Positions 25,228 through 34,774 are shown, counted from the stretch's first letter. The stretch: DNA of 64,000 bases from an uncultured Chitinophagaceae bacterium (GCA_937907395.1 CALCII010000011.1:62001-126000), one strand, 5' to 3'. A program made the numbers and translations. The notes: generated from the sequence alone by a model not told the origin.

Positions 25228-25629
25228 TTATTGTTTATCAATTTTATAACTGCCATACCATGTAACATTTTCTGCAGGCACCCGGCTTTTTCCACTTTTA
25301 TCAACCCATGTTAAAAACGCTACCAGTTCTTTTACTTCCTGATCAGATAAATGAAAATTGGGCATCCTCGCTGTTCCGCTACGGATAAACGCTTCTGCAT
25401 AGACCGGACCTTTTATCGTGTCCGAAATAATATTTGTAAGATCGGGCCCCATGTATCCTCCCAGTCCGTACAACTGGTGACAGGCCTGGCAGTTTTTTGA
25501 TTGCCATACCGATTGTCCGGCTACAGCATCTGCCGTTGGCTTTGCCCCGCCCTCTGCGCCATAAGCATAAATAAAAGCAGAATAACATATATATGCCAGC
25601 AAAAGGACTGCGAAGATTCGTTTCACCAT
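25228..25629 (-). CDS. NorC-like membrane-anchored cytochrome c
   Basis: A 133-residue protein with an N-terminal membrane anchor (RIFAVLLLAYICYSAFIYAY) and one c-type heme site CQACH near residue 50, in WQSKNCQACHQLYGLGGYMG. The distal Met ligand is in ARMPNFHLSDQEVKELVAFL near 103. The layout WQ-x-KNCxxCH, GPDLTN and MPNF matches NorC, the electron-donating subunit of NO reductases. It ends two bases before the NorB-like gene, so the two form an operon. Two ATTGATCAT repeats upstream may be regulatory. Confidence 0.85.
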   Translation of the reverse strand: MVKRIFAVLLLAYICYSAFIYAYGAEGGAKPTADAVAGQSVWQSKNCQACHQLYGLGGYMGPDLTNIISDTIKGPVYAEAFIRSGTARMPNFHLSDQEVKELVAFLTWVDKSGKSRVPAENVTWYGSYKIDKQ

Positions 25630-25672
25630 AGTATGGCGTTTTAAAGTTGTAAAAATATTTTCCTGCTTTTCT

Positions 25673-25715
25673 ATTGATCATGAGCAGCAGCACAGTGGCG
25701 GATGAGATTGATCAT
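25673..25715. promoter_or_regulatory. Paired ATTGATCAT sites upstream of norC
   Basis: ATTGATCAT occurs at 25673-25681 and 25707-25715, 34 bases apart, in the gap between divergent norC and gcvT. TGATCA is self-complementary, and the sites resemble half of an FNR/CRP-type box (TTGAT). This is a candidate regulator site, not proven. Confidence 0.35.
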
Positions 25716-25782
25716 AAATTCTAGTAGTTAAGTAGACTAATAGAGTTCCGCACACATTCTGAATTCGCCATTCGTTTTTGTT

Positions 25783-25790
25783 TACTTTTG
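25783..25790 (+). promoter_or_regulatory. Promoter of gcvT
   Basis: TACTTTTG followed by CA matches TAnnTTTG, 23 bases before the gcvT start. No clear -33 TTG is seen at the usual distance. Confidence 0.45.
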
Positions 25791-25813
25791 CAGCCTAAAC
25801 GATTCCAGCTTAT

Positions 25814-26899
25814 ATGAAGTCTACTCCTTTTACACAGAAACACATCGCTCTTGGCGCTAAAATGGCTGAGTTTGCGGGTTATAATATGCCCATTTCTTAT
25901 ACCGGCATCAATGATGAACACGCTACCGTTCGAAGCAATGCAGGCGTTTTTGATGTAAGCCATATGGGGGAATTCATTCTGAAAGGACCCGGTGCATTGG
26001 ACCTTATTCAACGTGTTACCACCAACGATGCGTCCAAACTCACCAACGGCAAGGCACAGTACAGCTGCATGCCCAACAGCAACGGCGGAATCATAGATGA
26101 CCTGCTGGTTTACTGCATTGAAGAACAAAAAGTCTATATGCTGGTGGTAAACGCTTCCAATATTGAAAAGGACTGGAACTGGATTGTGCAACACAATACT
26201 GCCGGTGTGGAAATGCATAACATCAGCGAAAAAACAGCATTGCTCGCCATTCAGGGTCCCGAAGCAACTAAAATTATCCAATCGCTCACCACAATGGATG
26301 TGCTCAACCTCAAATATTACACTTTTACAAAAGGTGTATTTGCGGGTGTGGAAAATGTATTGATCAGTGCAACCGGTTATACAGGTGCCGGTGGGGTTGA
26401 AATATATTTTGAAGACAAAGACGGTGCTGCCGATAAAATATGGGACGCCATTTTTGAAGCAGGAAAAGCCAGTGGCATTAAACCAATCGGATTGGGTGCC
26501 CGGGATACCTTACGTCTTGAAAAGGCATTTTGCTTATACGGAAACGATATTGACGATACCACCTCTCCACTCGAAGCCGGATTGGGCTGGATCACCAAGT
26601 TCACCAAAGATTTTACCGCACGTTCTATTATTGAACAACAAAAAACTGATGGTGTAAAACGTAAGCTGGTGGGATTTGAAATGATCGATCGTGGCATTCC
26701 CCGTCATGATTATAAAATCAAAGATGCCGCTGGAAATGAAATCGGAAAGGTCACCAGCGGTACACAGTCGCCCTCCCTGCAAAAAGCGATTGGTTTGGGT
26801 TATGTGGCTACGGCATTTGCTTCATTTGAAACAGAAATTTTCATTGAAATCCGCAACCAGCTGGTAAAAGCTAAAGTGGTAAAAGTGCCGTTCCTGTAA
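25814..26899 (+). CDS. gcvT: Aminomethyltransferase (glycine cleavage T protein)
   Basis: A 361-residue protein matching the T protein along its full length: [65 protein letters not shown] and [18 protein letters not shown]. The Asp in GIIDD and the Arg in GARDTLR are folate-binding and catalytic positions of the family. It transfers the methylene group from the H-protein-bound aminomethyl to tetrahydrofolate. No other glycine-cleavage gene is nearby. A small SRPBCC gene follows 17 bases downstream. Confidence 0.95.
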   Translation: MKSTPFTQKHIALGAKMAEFAGYNMPISYTGINDEHATVRSNAGVFDVSHMGEFILKGPGALDLIQRVTTNDASKLTNGKAQYSCMPNSNGGIIDDLLVYCIEEQKVYMLVVNASNIEKDWNWIVQHNTAGVEMHNISEKTALLAIQGPEATKIIQSLTTMDVLNLKYYTFTKGVFAGVENVLISATGYTGAGGVEIYFEDKDGAADKIWDAIFEAGKASGIKPIGLGARDTLRLEKAFCLYGNDIDDTTSPLEAGLGWITKFTKDFTARSIIEQQKTDGVKRKLVGFEMIDRGIPRHDYKIKDAAGNEIGKVTSGTQSPSLQKAIGLGYVATAFASFETEIFIEIRNQLVKAKVVKVPFL

Positions 26900-26916
26900 C
26901 GGCATCTCTCATTGCT

Positions 26917-27396
26917 ATGCCCCGCATCCATCTCACAACATTCATTGCGGCACCGCAGGAAGTGGTGTTTGACCTGAGCAGGCATATCGGTCTGCATAAG
27001 ATATCCCAGCAGGATCATAAGGAAGAAGCTATTAATGGCGTTACATCCGGATTAATCAAAGAAGGGGATTTTGTTACCTGGCGGGCGCATCACCTATACA
27101 AAACCCGGTTTCTGAAAATACGTATTACCAAAATGGATCGCCCCTCTTTCTTTGAAGATGAAATGGAAAAAGGCGATTTTGTATCCTTTCGTCACGAGCA
27201 TCATTTCAAGCCGGCACAAAACGGAACCATTGTGATTGATATCCTCGATTTTGAATCTCCCTATGGCTTAGCTGGAAAAATAATGAACCGACTGTATTTA
27301 ACCGGTTACCTGAAAAATTTACTGCAGCAACGGAATAAAGTCATCAAAGACTATGCAGAAAGCAACAAGTGGAAGGCATTACTCACAGAACGCTGA
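26917..27396 (+). CDS. SRPBCC/START-like ligand-binding protein
   Basis: A 159-residue cytoplasmic protein with the helix-grip pattern of SRPBCC proteins. The first strand is RIHLTTFIAAPQEVVFDLSR, then IKEGDFVTWRAHHLYKTRFL and FEDEMEKGDFVSFRHEHHFK. A long C-terminal helix LTGYLKNLLQQRNKVIKDYA caps a hydrophobic pocket. These proteins bind lipids or small hydrophobic molecules. The ligand is unknown. It is probably co-transcribed with gcvT and overlaps the upstream part of the comB frame. Confidence 0.75.
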   Translation: MPRIHLTTFIAAPQEVVFDLSRHIGLHKISQQDHKEEAINGVTSGLIKEGDFVTWRAHHLYKTRFLKIRITKMDRPSFFEDEMEKGDFVSFRHEHHFKPAQNGTIVIDILDFESPYGLAGKIMNRLYLTGYLKNLLQQRNKVIKDYAESNKWKALLTER

Positions 27397-27418
27397 TCTG
27401 TTGTGTGCGAATGCGTCT

Positions 27419-27426
27419 TATTTTTG
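27419..27426 (+). promoter_or_regulatory. Promoter of comB
   Basis: TATTTTTG followed by CG matches TAnnTTTG and ends five bases before ATG 27432. The transcript would be leaderless or nearly so. Confidence 0.45.
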
Positions 27427-27431
27427 CGCCT

Positions 27432-28157
27432 ATGTCTCAAAAGCCTACACTCTTCACATCGCTTTCACCAGCTCTTCTTCATTTATATGATCTCAGTAAT
27501 GCCGTGGTGGTGATCATTGATGTGTTTCGTGCCACATCCACCATTGCTTCGGCGCTCCACAACGGAGCATCCTATATTGTTCCGGTAGATACCGTTCCCA
27601 AAGCCATTGAACTCAGCGAAAAGCTGGGTGGTATTGCTGCAGGCGAAAGAGACGGTAAAATCGCCGATGGATTGCAACATGGAAACTCACCGCTGGAATA
27701 TAATCCCGACTTTATTGGCAACCGTATCCTGGTTCTAACCACTACCAACGGTACCAAATTGCTGCACATGGCTTTAGAGAATAAAGCTGATACTATTATT
27801 ACAGGCTCGTTTCCCAACCTTGGGGCTGTTTGTGATTTTATTGTCACACAAAATAAAAACGTGGTGCTGGGTTGTGCCGGATGGAAAGACCGCTATAATT
27901 TAGAAGATACTCTTTTTGCCGGTGCAGTTATTTCAAAAGTAAAAGAACAGTTCACCATCCACTGCGATGCTTCTTTCACCGCTCTTTCCTTGTATGAATC
28001 CATGAAAGAAGACCTGGTGAGCCATGCACCTAAATTCACACACTATCATCGTTTGGTGGATCGGTTTGGGTTGATTGAAGATATCCGGTTTTGTTTAACC
28101 GAAAATGTGGCTAATGTACTTCCGCTGTATAAAGACGGGGTTTTGATCAAAGGATAA
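27432..28157 (+). CDS. comB: 2-phosphosulfolactate phosphatase family protein
   Basis: About 241 residues from ATG 27432, the start fitting the promoter at 27419 (an upstream frame to 27369 overlaps the preceding gene). Family features include VVVIIDVFRATSTIASALHN, the block GGIAAGERDGKIADG, then LVLTTTNGTKLLHMAL, and VLGCAGWKDRYNLEDTLFAG. The Asp-rich IDVFRA and the CAGW motif mark ComB, a Mg-dependent phosphatase of coenzyme M synthesis in archaea. In bacteria the physiological substrate is usually unclear, and no comA or comC is visible here. Confidence 0.85.
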   Translation: MSQKPTLFTSLSPALLHLYDLSNAVVVIIDVFRATSTIASALHNGASYIVPVDTVPKAIELSEKLGGIAAGERDGKIADGLQHGNSPLEYNPDFIGNRILVLTTTNGTKLLHMALENKADTIITGSFPNLGAVCDFIVTQNKNVVLGCAGWKDRYNLEDTLFAGAVISKVKEQFTIHCDASFTALSLYESMKEDLVSHAPKFTHYHRLVDRFGLIEDIRFCLTENVANVLPLYKDGVLIKG

Positions 28158-28268
28158 TTACAAACAAAAGCAACCTGTAAAGATACTTTTGTTTTCTGGT
28201 TTTTATTCTGTTTACAAACTATTTTTATTTCTTTCCTTTTTTCTCGGGAAATGTGAAATGAATGCCTT

Positions 28269-28276
28269 TACATTTG
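28269..28276 (+). promoter_or_regulatory. Promoter of the SNF2 helicase gene
   Basis: TACATTTG followed by CA fits TAnnTTTG, giving a leader of roughly 55 bases to ATG 28337. Confidence 0.4.
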
Positions 28277-28336
28277 CAGGTTGCCCTGTCGTGAACGGGG
28301 TTTTGTAATGTTGACCTGAACAAACCTTTTACCTGA

Positions 28337-31300
28337 ATGGCGTTACCGCACCTCTTAAAGTTTGCCTACAACCACGGAACGGAAGAAGTTGTCCGCCGGG
28401 GTAAAAAAATACATGCTATCGGTTTTGTAGAACTGGTTGAACACGACGATCTCATGGGTTCGGTTGTGTTTCGTGTGAGGGACGATGCCTATAGTACATT
28501 TTACAAAGTATATATACAGAAATACAAAGACGAACGTACTATGAATGTGCGTTGCAGTTGTCCTTATAACCTGGGCGATATCTGCCGGCATGAAGTAGGA
28601 GCTCTTTTTCAGCTGCAGGATTTAATCGACAGAAATATTATAGGTAACAAAGATCTTGTATACGATCAACGCCATACGGTGGCGAAAATGAAACTGATTG
28701 ATCTGAAAAACATTCGCACACTCACTTCACCCGCAGCCCTGAATGATGCAGAACGTTTTTTACGTACCAATAAAGCATCGATCATTTCTGCAAAAGACGA
28801 TTGCGTAAAAGCAGAAGTAACCATTGCGGGAGAAAGCTGGCCGGTAACCATTCAACGAAACGATGAACGGAATTTTGATACTTCCTGTTCCTGTTCCGAA
28901 ACCGAACATGCCATTTGCGAACACAAAGCAATTGTGTTTATCCAATTGCTGAACGCTTATGGGCCCATGTATTTTGACAGCATCCGTAATCTTGATAAAG
29001 AAAAAAGCAAACTGCTGGCTATTTACGGCTATACATTGAAAGATAACTGGCAGGAAAAATTTGAATTCATTTATAAAGAAGGAAAACCGTTTCTGCGTGT
29101 GTTGGATCCCGGTGTTAAGCGACTGGAACCTTCTTCCATCAAAAAACCAGAACCGGTTGCCGAAGTTTCAAAAGAAACACTGGTGGCAGAACCAACAGAT
29201 GGAAAAACAGGAGTTCGGTTGGGAATTGTTTTCAATAATAACCTGCGACAGTTTCCCTACTTTTCGGTTGATATTGTAAAAGGGGAAACAGATGAAGAAG
29301 GAACTGCTTTTGTGGGAAACACCGAAAAACTGGATGCATCGAAATTTATTGAAACAAATGACCTGGTGGAATCCGATAAACAGTTGTTGTTATTGCTTCG
29401 CCGTTTGCAACCATCAGAGATCAGCAAATTTGTAAACAGAAATTCTCCCTTCTCCGGCATCTGGGAAAATATTATTCACCAGGAAGAAGATGATCTTCCG
29501 GATGATACCAAGCATCTCATTACCGAGTATTTACTTCCCCGCTTACAAAAACTATTTACCGAAAACACGGGTCCTGTATATTTTTTACCAAAAGGAAAAG
29601 AGTTTAAAACAAAGAATCTGCAACCGCTTTCGCTGTCTTCTGTTTTTCTTCATCCTTTCTTTGAACTGAAGCAGGCAAAGAAAAAATGGGAGTGGGGTTA
29701 TAATGTAAAAATAAATGGCGCAGATGTGGAAGTACAGGAAAACGAATGGAACAGTCCGCTCATTTTTCTGTTGCATGGCGAAGCCCGTACCTGGCAGAAA
29801 CAGGAAGATGCAATGCTCGCAGTTGATTTCTGTTCCAAAGGAAACCAACTGATCAACAATTCCGATCTCAGCAGTTTCCTGCAAAAAGATGCATTGCGTC
29901 TTGCCCGGGAATATCATGTTGAATTTGATTCTTCTTTAATTAAGGAAGTAAAATCGGGAGAGCCGGAAGTTTCTTTGCAATTACAGGAACGTGGCGATTA
30001 CCTGGTATTTATTCCTTCGTTTAGTTATAAAGGTTACAAGATCCGCTCGGGTGATAAAGATGAAATCATTCTGCAGCAGGATGACGGACTGATCCTTGTA
30101 AACCGCAACCGTGAAAAAGAAAAGGAATTCATTGGTAAAATTGAAAACCTGCATTCCCAATTCATCAAACCGGAAGGTGGCGCTTCGCTGGCCTTAAAAG
30201 GAAGCGAAGTATTGCGTAACAACTGGTTCTTCCTGTTTGTGGATGCCATGAAAGAACTGAAAGTTCCGGTGGAAGGATGGGAAGTGTTGAAAAACTTCCG
30301 GTTCAATACGGCCAAACCCAAAACACAGATCTACATCAGTAACGGAGTGGATTGGTTTGATGCCAAAGTAGACGTGGTGTTTGGCGACCAACGGGTTACT
30401 ATAGCCGAAGTTAAAAAAGCATTACAGAACAAACAGAGCTTTGTTCAGCTGGCAGACGGAACGTTGGGTGTTTTACCGGAAGAGTGGATTAAGAAATATT
30501 CCATGTTGTTCCGCCTTGGGGAAAACAAACAGGAAAAATTACGCTTATCCAAGTATCACATCAGCGTTATTGATGAGTTGTATGAAAACCGGGACGAAGA
30601 AGAGTTGCTGATAGAACTGGAAGAGAAATATGAACGCCTGCGGGATTTCAAACGGATTAAAAAAGTAAATCCGCCCGAACATCTCATGCCTGTTTTACGA
30701 CCTTACCAGGAAAGTGGGTTTCATTGGCTCAATTTCCTTAATGATGTTGGCTGGGGAGGAATCCTTGCCGATGATATGGGTTTGGGTAAAACCGTTCAGG
30801 CATTATCCTTTCTTCATCATCTGAAAGAAAAAAACAAATCATTAAAAGCACTGGTTGCCTGTCCCACCACACTGATGTATAACTGGGAAAATGAAATTAA
30901 AAAATTCACACCCGGGCTTTCTTATCATATACATCACGGACCGCAACGCAGCCGTGATAAAAAATTCTTTGAAGGGTTTAATGTGATCATCACTACTTAT
31001 GGAACCTTGCGCAGCGATATCAAAGTGCTGAGCGAATTACAGTTTGATTATGTGGTACTCGATGAAAGCCAGGCTATTAAAAATCCGCAAAGTAAAGTAG
31101 CGAAAGCTGCCTGCCTGCTGAAGAGCAAGAACCGTTTGTGTATGAGTGGTACACCATTGCAGAACAATACATTTGATGTGTATGCACAAATGAATTTTCT
31201 TAATCCGGGTATGCTGGGTAGTGTGGAACATTTCCGGAATGATTTCGCCACTCCTATTGATAAATTTGGTGAAAAAGAACAGAAAGATCATTTACGAAAG

Positions 31301-32083
31301 CTTTTATATCCGTTCATTTTAAGAAGAACCAAAGAACAGGTGGCAAAAGACCTTCCCGAAAAAACAGAAACGGTTCTGTATTGTGAAATGGAAAGTGAAC
31401 AACGGAAAATTTATGATGCCTATCGTAATGAATACCGTTCTAAAATTCTTGGTACTATAGATGAAGTTGGTATTGGTAGTTCACAACTCACCATCTTACA
31501 AGGATTGATGAAGTTGCGCCAGATCTGTGATTCGCCTTATATCCTCAACGAACAGGAACAAATGCCCAACGAATCTATCAAGCTGGAGGAACTGGCACGT
31601 GAACTGCAGGAAAATATGGGCAACCACAAAGCGTTGGTCTTCTCACAGTTCCTTGGTATGTTATCGTTGATAAAAGACAAATTAAAAGAACTCGAAATAC
31701 CCTTTGTTTATTTTGATGGCAGTACATCTGCGGCAGAACGGGAACGTGCCGTACAGGAATTCCAGAACAATGATGAAATACGTGTATTTGTGATTTCATT
31801 AAAAGCCGGTGGTGTGGGTCTCAACCTTACTGCAGCCAGTTATGTATACATTGTAGATCCCTGGTGGAACCCGGCAGTGGAACAACAGGCGATCGACCGT
31901 ACACACCGCATCGGACAAACCAATAACATCTTTGCTTATCGTATGATTTGTAAGGATACAATTGAAGATAAAATTCTGGTACTGCAGGACCGTAAACGGG
32001 CTCTTGCGAAAGATCTTATCACCGATGATAACGGATTTGTGAAGACACTTACAAGGGAAGATGTGGAATACCTGTTCAGCTGA
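28337..32083 (+). CDS. SNF2-family ATPase with SWIM zinc fingers
   Basis: A 1248-residue protein. Two SWIM-type CxCxnCxH modules occur near residues 74-90 (CSCPYNLGDICRHEVGAL) and 191-207 (CSCSETEHAICEHKAIVF). A long middle region follows. The C-terminal 460 residues are a full Swi2/Snf2 motor: Walker A LADDMGLGKTVQ, DESQ in place of DEAH, SGTPLQNN, then LVFSQFLGML, and AGGVGLNLTAASYVYIVDPWWNP with QAIDRTHRIGQ. Such proteins use ATP to translocate on duplex DNA and may assist transcription or repair. The gene is transcribed alone and ends in a repeat block. Confidence 0.92.
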   Translation: MALPHLLKFAYNHGTEEVVRRGKKIHAIGFVELVEHDDLMGSVVFRVRDDAYSTFYKVYIQKYKDERTMNVRCSCPYNLGDICRHEVGALFQLQDLIDRNIIGNKDLVYDQRHTVAKMKLIDLKNIRTLTSPAALNDAERFLRTNKASIISAKDDCVKAEVTIAGESWPVTIQRNDERNFDTSCSCSETEHAICEHKAIVFIQLLNAYGPMYFDSIRNLDKEKSKLLAIYGYTLKDNWQEKFEFIYKEGKPFLRVLDPGVKRLEPSSIKKPEPVAEVSKETLVAEPTDGKTGVRLGIVFNNNLRQFPYFSVDIVKGETDEEGTAFVGNTEKLDASKFIETNDLVESDKQLLLLLRRLQPSEISKFVNRNSPFSGIWENIIHQEEDDLPDDTKHLITEYLLPRLQKLFTENTGPVYFLPKGKEFKTKNLQPLSLSSVFLHPFFELKQAKKKWEWGYNVKINGADVEVQENEWNSPLIFLLHGEARTWQKQEDAMLAVDFCSKGNQLINNSDLSSFLQKDALRLAREYHVEFDSSLIKEVKSGEPEVSLQLQERGDYLVFIPSFSYKGYKIRSGDKDEIILQQDDGLILVNRNREKEKEFIGKIENLHSQFIKPEGGASLALKGSEVLRNNWFFLFVDAMKELKVPVEGWEVLKNFRFNTAKPKTQIYISNGVDWFDAKVDVVFGDQRVTIAEVKKALQNKQSFVQLADGTLGVLPEEWIKKYSMLFRLGENKQEKLRLSKYHISVIDELYENRDEEELLIELEEKYERLRDFKRIKKVNPPEHLMPVLRPYQESGFHWLNFLNDVGWGGILADDMGLGKTVQALSFLHHLKEKNKSLKALVACPTTLMYNWENEIKKFTPGLSYHIHHGPQRSRDKKFFEGFNVIITTYGTLRSDIKVLSELQFDYVVLDESQAIKNPQSKVAKAACLLKSKNRLCMSGTPLQNNTFDVYAQMNFLNPGMLGSVEHFRNDFATPIDKFGEKEQKDHLRKLLYPFILRRTKEQVAKDLPEKTETVLYCEMESEQRKIYDAYRNEYRSKILGTIDEVGIGSSQLTILQGLMKLRQICDSPYILNEQEQMPNESIKLEELARELQENMGNHKALVFSQFLGMLSLIKDKLKELEIPFVYFDGSTSAAERERAVQEFQNNDEIRVFVISLKAGGVGLNLTAASYVYIVDPWWNPAVEQQAIDRTHRIGQTNNIFAYRMICKDTIEDKILVLQDRKRALAKDLITDDNGFVKTLTREDVEYLFS

Positions 32084-32098
32084 TGAAGTAAGAACAGA

Positions 32099-32312
32099 AG
32101 AATGCAGAACAGAGGAACAAGGAACTTTGAATGAAGAAGGAATTGTCCTCAGTATGTTCTTCACTTCTGATTTCTTCACTCCTTGTTCTGATTTCTGAAC
32201 TCTTTTTGAATATTGAACAGAAGAACAAGGATCTTTGAACAAAGAAGGAATTATCATCAGTATATTCTTCACTTCTGATTTCTTCATTCCTTGTTCCTCT
32301 GTTCTGCATTCT
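32099..32312. repeat. Large inverted repeat with internal tandem units
   Basis: Perfect 26-base arms at 32099-32124 and 32287-32312 (AGAATGCAGAACAGAGGAAC and continuing) face each other. Within them two similar units repeat: GAACAAGG...TTTGAA...GAAGGAATT and TCTTCACTTCTGATTTCTTC followed by CCTTGTTC. The block separates the helicase gene from kdsB. Frames through it are repeat translations. Confidence 0.85.
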
Positions 32313-32351
32313 CAATTCTTTCTTCTTCTTATCTTCATTAAAACTTTCGAA

Positions 32352-33074
32352 TTGAAATTCGTTGCTATCATACCCGCCCGTTATGCTGCTACACGTTTTC
32401 CCGGAAAGCTCATGCAGCTGCTGAATCATCAACCCATCATTGTGCATACTTATCTCAACACGGTTGCCACCGGTTTATTCAGCGATGTGATTGTGGCAAC
32501 AGATAATGAAGAAATTGCAAATGCGATTACTGCTGTAAATGGTAAAACATTTATGAGCCGTAAAGAACATATTTCGGGAAGCGATCGTATTGCAGAAGCA
32601 GCACAGCATATTGATGCCGATGTAATCATTAATGTTCAGGGCGATGAACCCATTGTTAAAAGAGAACCCCTGCAAAAACTCTGCGATTTATTCAAAAATG
32701 AAGAAACAAAAGTGGGCTCATTAATGCATTTGATTACCGATGAGCAAACGATTGCAGATCCCAATGTAGTGAAGGTGGTGGTAAATCTGCAAAATGAAGC
32801 GCTGTATTTCAGCAGAAGTGTGATTCCCTTTAAAAGAGATGAATCAATCGCAGTGAATTATTACAAACACATAGGTGTTTATGCATATCGAAAGCAAACT
32901 TTATCAGACATAACATCATTTCAACCTACCATTCTGGAGCAGGCAGAGAAACTGGAACAATTACGCATGCTTGAAAACGGAATCAAAATTAAAATGGCCA
33001 TTACCGATCCCTGGAGTATTTCTATTGATACACCTGCCGATCTTGACAAGGCAAAACGCATATTGGAGTCCTGA
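32352..33074 (+). CDS. kdsB: 3-deoxy-manno-octulosonate cytidylyltransferase
   Basis: About 240 residues from a TTG start at 32352, which yields the typical MKFVAIIPARYAATRFPGK; the longer frame to 32235 would translate the repeat block. Motifs FVAIIPARYAATRFPGKLM, VIVATDNEEIANA, SGSDRIAEA, INVQGDEPIV and a C-terminal EQLRMLENG with ISIDTPADLDKA match KdsB. It activates Kdo with CTP for lipopolysaccharide inner-core synthesis, in keeping with a Gram-negative envelope. No other Kdo gene is adjacent. A weak hairpin follows at 33177. Confidence 0.93.
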   Translation: MKFVAIIPARYAATRFPGKLMQLLNHQPIIVHTYLNTVATGLFSDVIVATDNEEIANAITAVNGKTFMSRKEHISGSDRIAEAAQHIDADVIINVQGDEPIVKREPLQKLCDLFKNEETKVGSLMHLITDEQTIADPNVVKVVVNLQNEALYFSRSVIPFKRDESIAVNYYKHIGVYAYRKQTLSDITSFQPTILEQAEKLEQLRMLENGIKIKMAITDPWSISIDTPADLDKAKRILES

Positions 33075-33176
33075 AAAATACTTAGTAAAAAAATTTATTT
33101 GAAAAATCCTTGCAACTTTTTGGAAACAGTTTCTATCTTGCATACGGTTTTTCATAGGATATTGGATTTTAAAACG

Positions 33177-33207
33177 GGGCCGGATGTCTATCTGGCCCTT
33201 TAGTTTT
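33177..33207 (+). terminator. Probable kdsB terminator
   Basis: GGGCC (33177-33181) pairs with GGCCC (33194-33198), followed by TTTAGTTTT. The T run is interrupted. Confidence 0.45.
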
Positions 33208-33220
33208 AATACCTGTACAT

Positions 33221-33246
33221 AAAAAAACCGGAACAGTTTGTCCCGG
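33221..33246 (-). terminator. nadA terminator
   Basis: On the minus strand CCGGGACA and TGTTCCGG pair around AAC and run into seven T. It ends the nadA transcript. Confidence 0.75.
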
Positions 33247-33269
33247 CTTTCTTCTTCTTTTCTTCAGTA

Positions 33270-34280
33270 TTATAATCCAAATGAAGCGCTTAATTCCAGC
33301 ATTTTATCAATTGGCTTCCTGGCAGCTATGCGTAATTCTTCGTCCATGATAATTTCGGGAAGCTCATATTTCATACACAGGTAAATTTTTTCGAGTGTAT
33401 TACGCTTCATATGCGGACAATCATTACAGGCACAGGCATTATTTGGCGGCGCAGGGATAAAGGTCTTATCCGGGCTGCTCTTGATCATCTGGTGTAAAAT
33501 ACCCGTTTCTGTAGCCACAATAAACTCTTTGCTACTATCTGTCATAGTGTACTTCAGTAACTGGGTAGTACTTCCAATATAATCAGCCATTTGCAGTAAT
33601 ACATCCTCACATTCCGGGTGAGCAATAATTTTGGCGTTGGGATGGCGTTGTTTCAGCGCTGCTATCTTTTCCACACTGAAAATTTCATGAACCATACAGG
33701 CACCGTTCCATAAAACCATATTCCGGCCGGTAACCTTGTTGATATAGGCTCCCAGGTTCTTATCCGGTGCAAAAATGATTTTCTGGTCCTTAGGCAGGCT
33801 TTCCACAATCTTTTGTGCATTACTGCTGGTACAGATGATATCGCTCAGTGCTTTAATACCGGCACTGCAGTTGATATAAGAAATCACGATATGATCCGGG
33901 TGTTTTTGCTTGAATTGTTCAAAAAGAGGGGGCGGACAACTATCGCTCAAAGAGCAGCCGGCATGAAAATCGGGTATAACCACCTTTTTAGACGGATTGA
34001 GGATCTTTGCTGTTTCAGCCATAAAGTGTACGCCGGCGAACACGATCATGTCTGCCTGGGTCTTTTCTGCCTGCTGAGCGAGGCCCAGGCTGTCGCCTAT
34101 ATAGTCGGCCACGTCCTGGATATCCGGCTCCTGGTAAAAGTGCGCCAGGATAATGGCATTTTTTTCTTTTTTCAGCCGTTCAATTTCGGCAAAGAGGTCC
34201 AACTCCGGATCCAGGTCCAGATCAAGGAATCCTTTTTTTTCTAATTCTTCTACTGCTGCATTCAATAGCGCATCACTCAT
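33270..34280 (-). CDS. nadA: Quinolinate synthase
   Basis: A 336-residue enzyme with the three-fold NadA layout. Visible are [47 protein letters not shown] and the C-terminal Fe-S segment [13 protein letters not shown]. Conserved Cys residues in the CSLSDSC segment, WNGACMVHE and CNDCPHM suit the 4Fe-4S cluster. It condenses iminoaspartate and dihydroxyacetone phosphate to quinolinate in NAD synthesis. nadD lies at 60.8 kb. It is transcribed alone with a terminator at 33221. Confidence 0.95.
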   Translation of the reverse strand: MSDALLNAAVEELEKKGFLDLDLDPELDLFAEIERLKKEKNAIILAHFYQEPDIQDVADYIGDSLGLAQQAEKTQADMIVFAGVHFMAETAKILNPSKKVVIPDFHAGCSLSDSCPPPLFEQFKQKHPDHIVISYINCSAGIKALSDIICTSSNAQKIVESLPKDQKIIFAPDKNLGAYINKVTGRNMVLWNGACMVHEIFSVEKIAALKQRHPNAKIIAHPECEDVLLQMADYIGSTTQLLKYTMTDSSKEFIVATETGILHQMIKSSPDKTFIPAPPNNACACNDCPHMKRNTLEKIYLCMKYELPEIIMDEELRIAARKPIDKMLELSASFGL

Positions 34281-34774
34281 ATAATATGTATTAATACTTT
34301 ATTATTTATATATAAATCTATTATTATTAGGGCTGTGAATTTGTGGAAACAATCCTTTACTGAATAATTGCAAAGTTATAAGTACAGGGTTTATTAACAG
34401 ATATTCACTTTTGATTCACATCACAGAAACGAATACAGATGCCCGTTTTGGTGGTTTATAAACATTGGTGGATTATAAAACAACTGTAAAACTCAGATCT
34501 CTGAAATCCTGATTTTATGTGTGTATGAACAGAGGAAAAAAGATGATTAATGAAGGCCAATCGTTGTGAGTTCCCCAGACTCATTTATTTTCCACGAATG
34601 ATCCACCGGTTTTTGCAGAACCGGTCAACAGGTTTTCCCCACAAAAAACAGGTAATTAACAGCGGCTGTGAACAAACCACCTTGTTTTTTGGAAAAAAAG
34701 GGGCCTTTCATGAATGCTTTATCCTGTGTTGGTTAGGGGAGTTATCCACAATTTGTTCAAACCTTTTTTTACCC
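34281..34774. other. Intergenic region between nadA and ppiD-like gene
   Basis: A gap of about 500 bases with AT-rich sequence and one perfect DnaA-type box TTATCCACA (34742-34750). Weaker relatives such as TTTGTGGAAA are near 34340. No gene is supported; the small frames here lack family features. Confidence 0.5.

Noticed and set aside
32076..32447. Minus-strand genes of 123 and 162 codons over the inverted repeat
   Set aside because: The predicted proteins are repeats of the palindromic DNA and overlap the helicase end and kdsB start.
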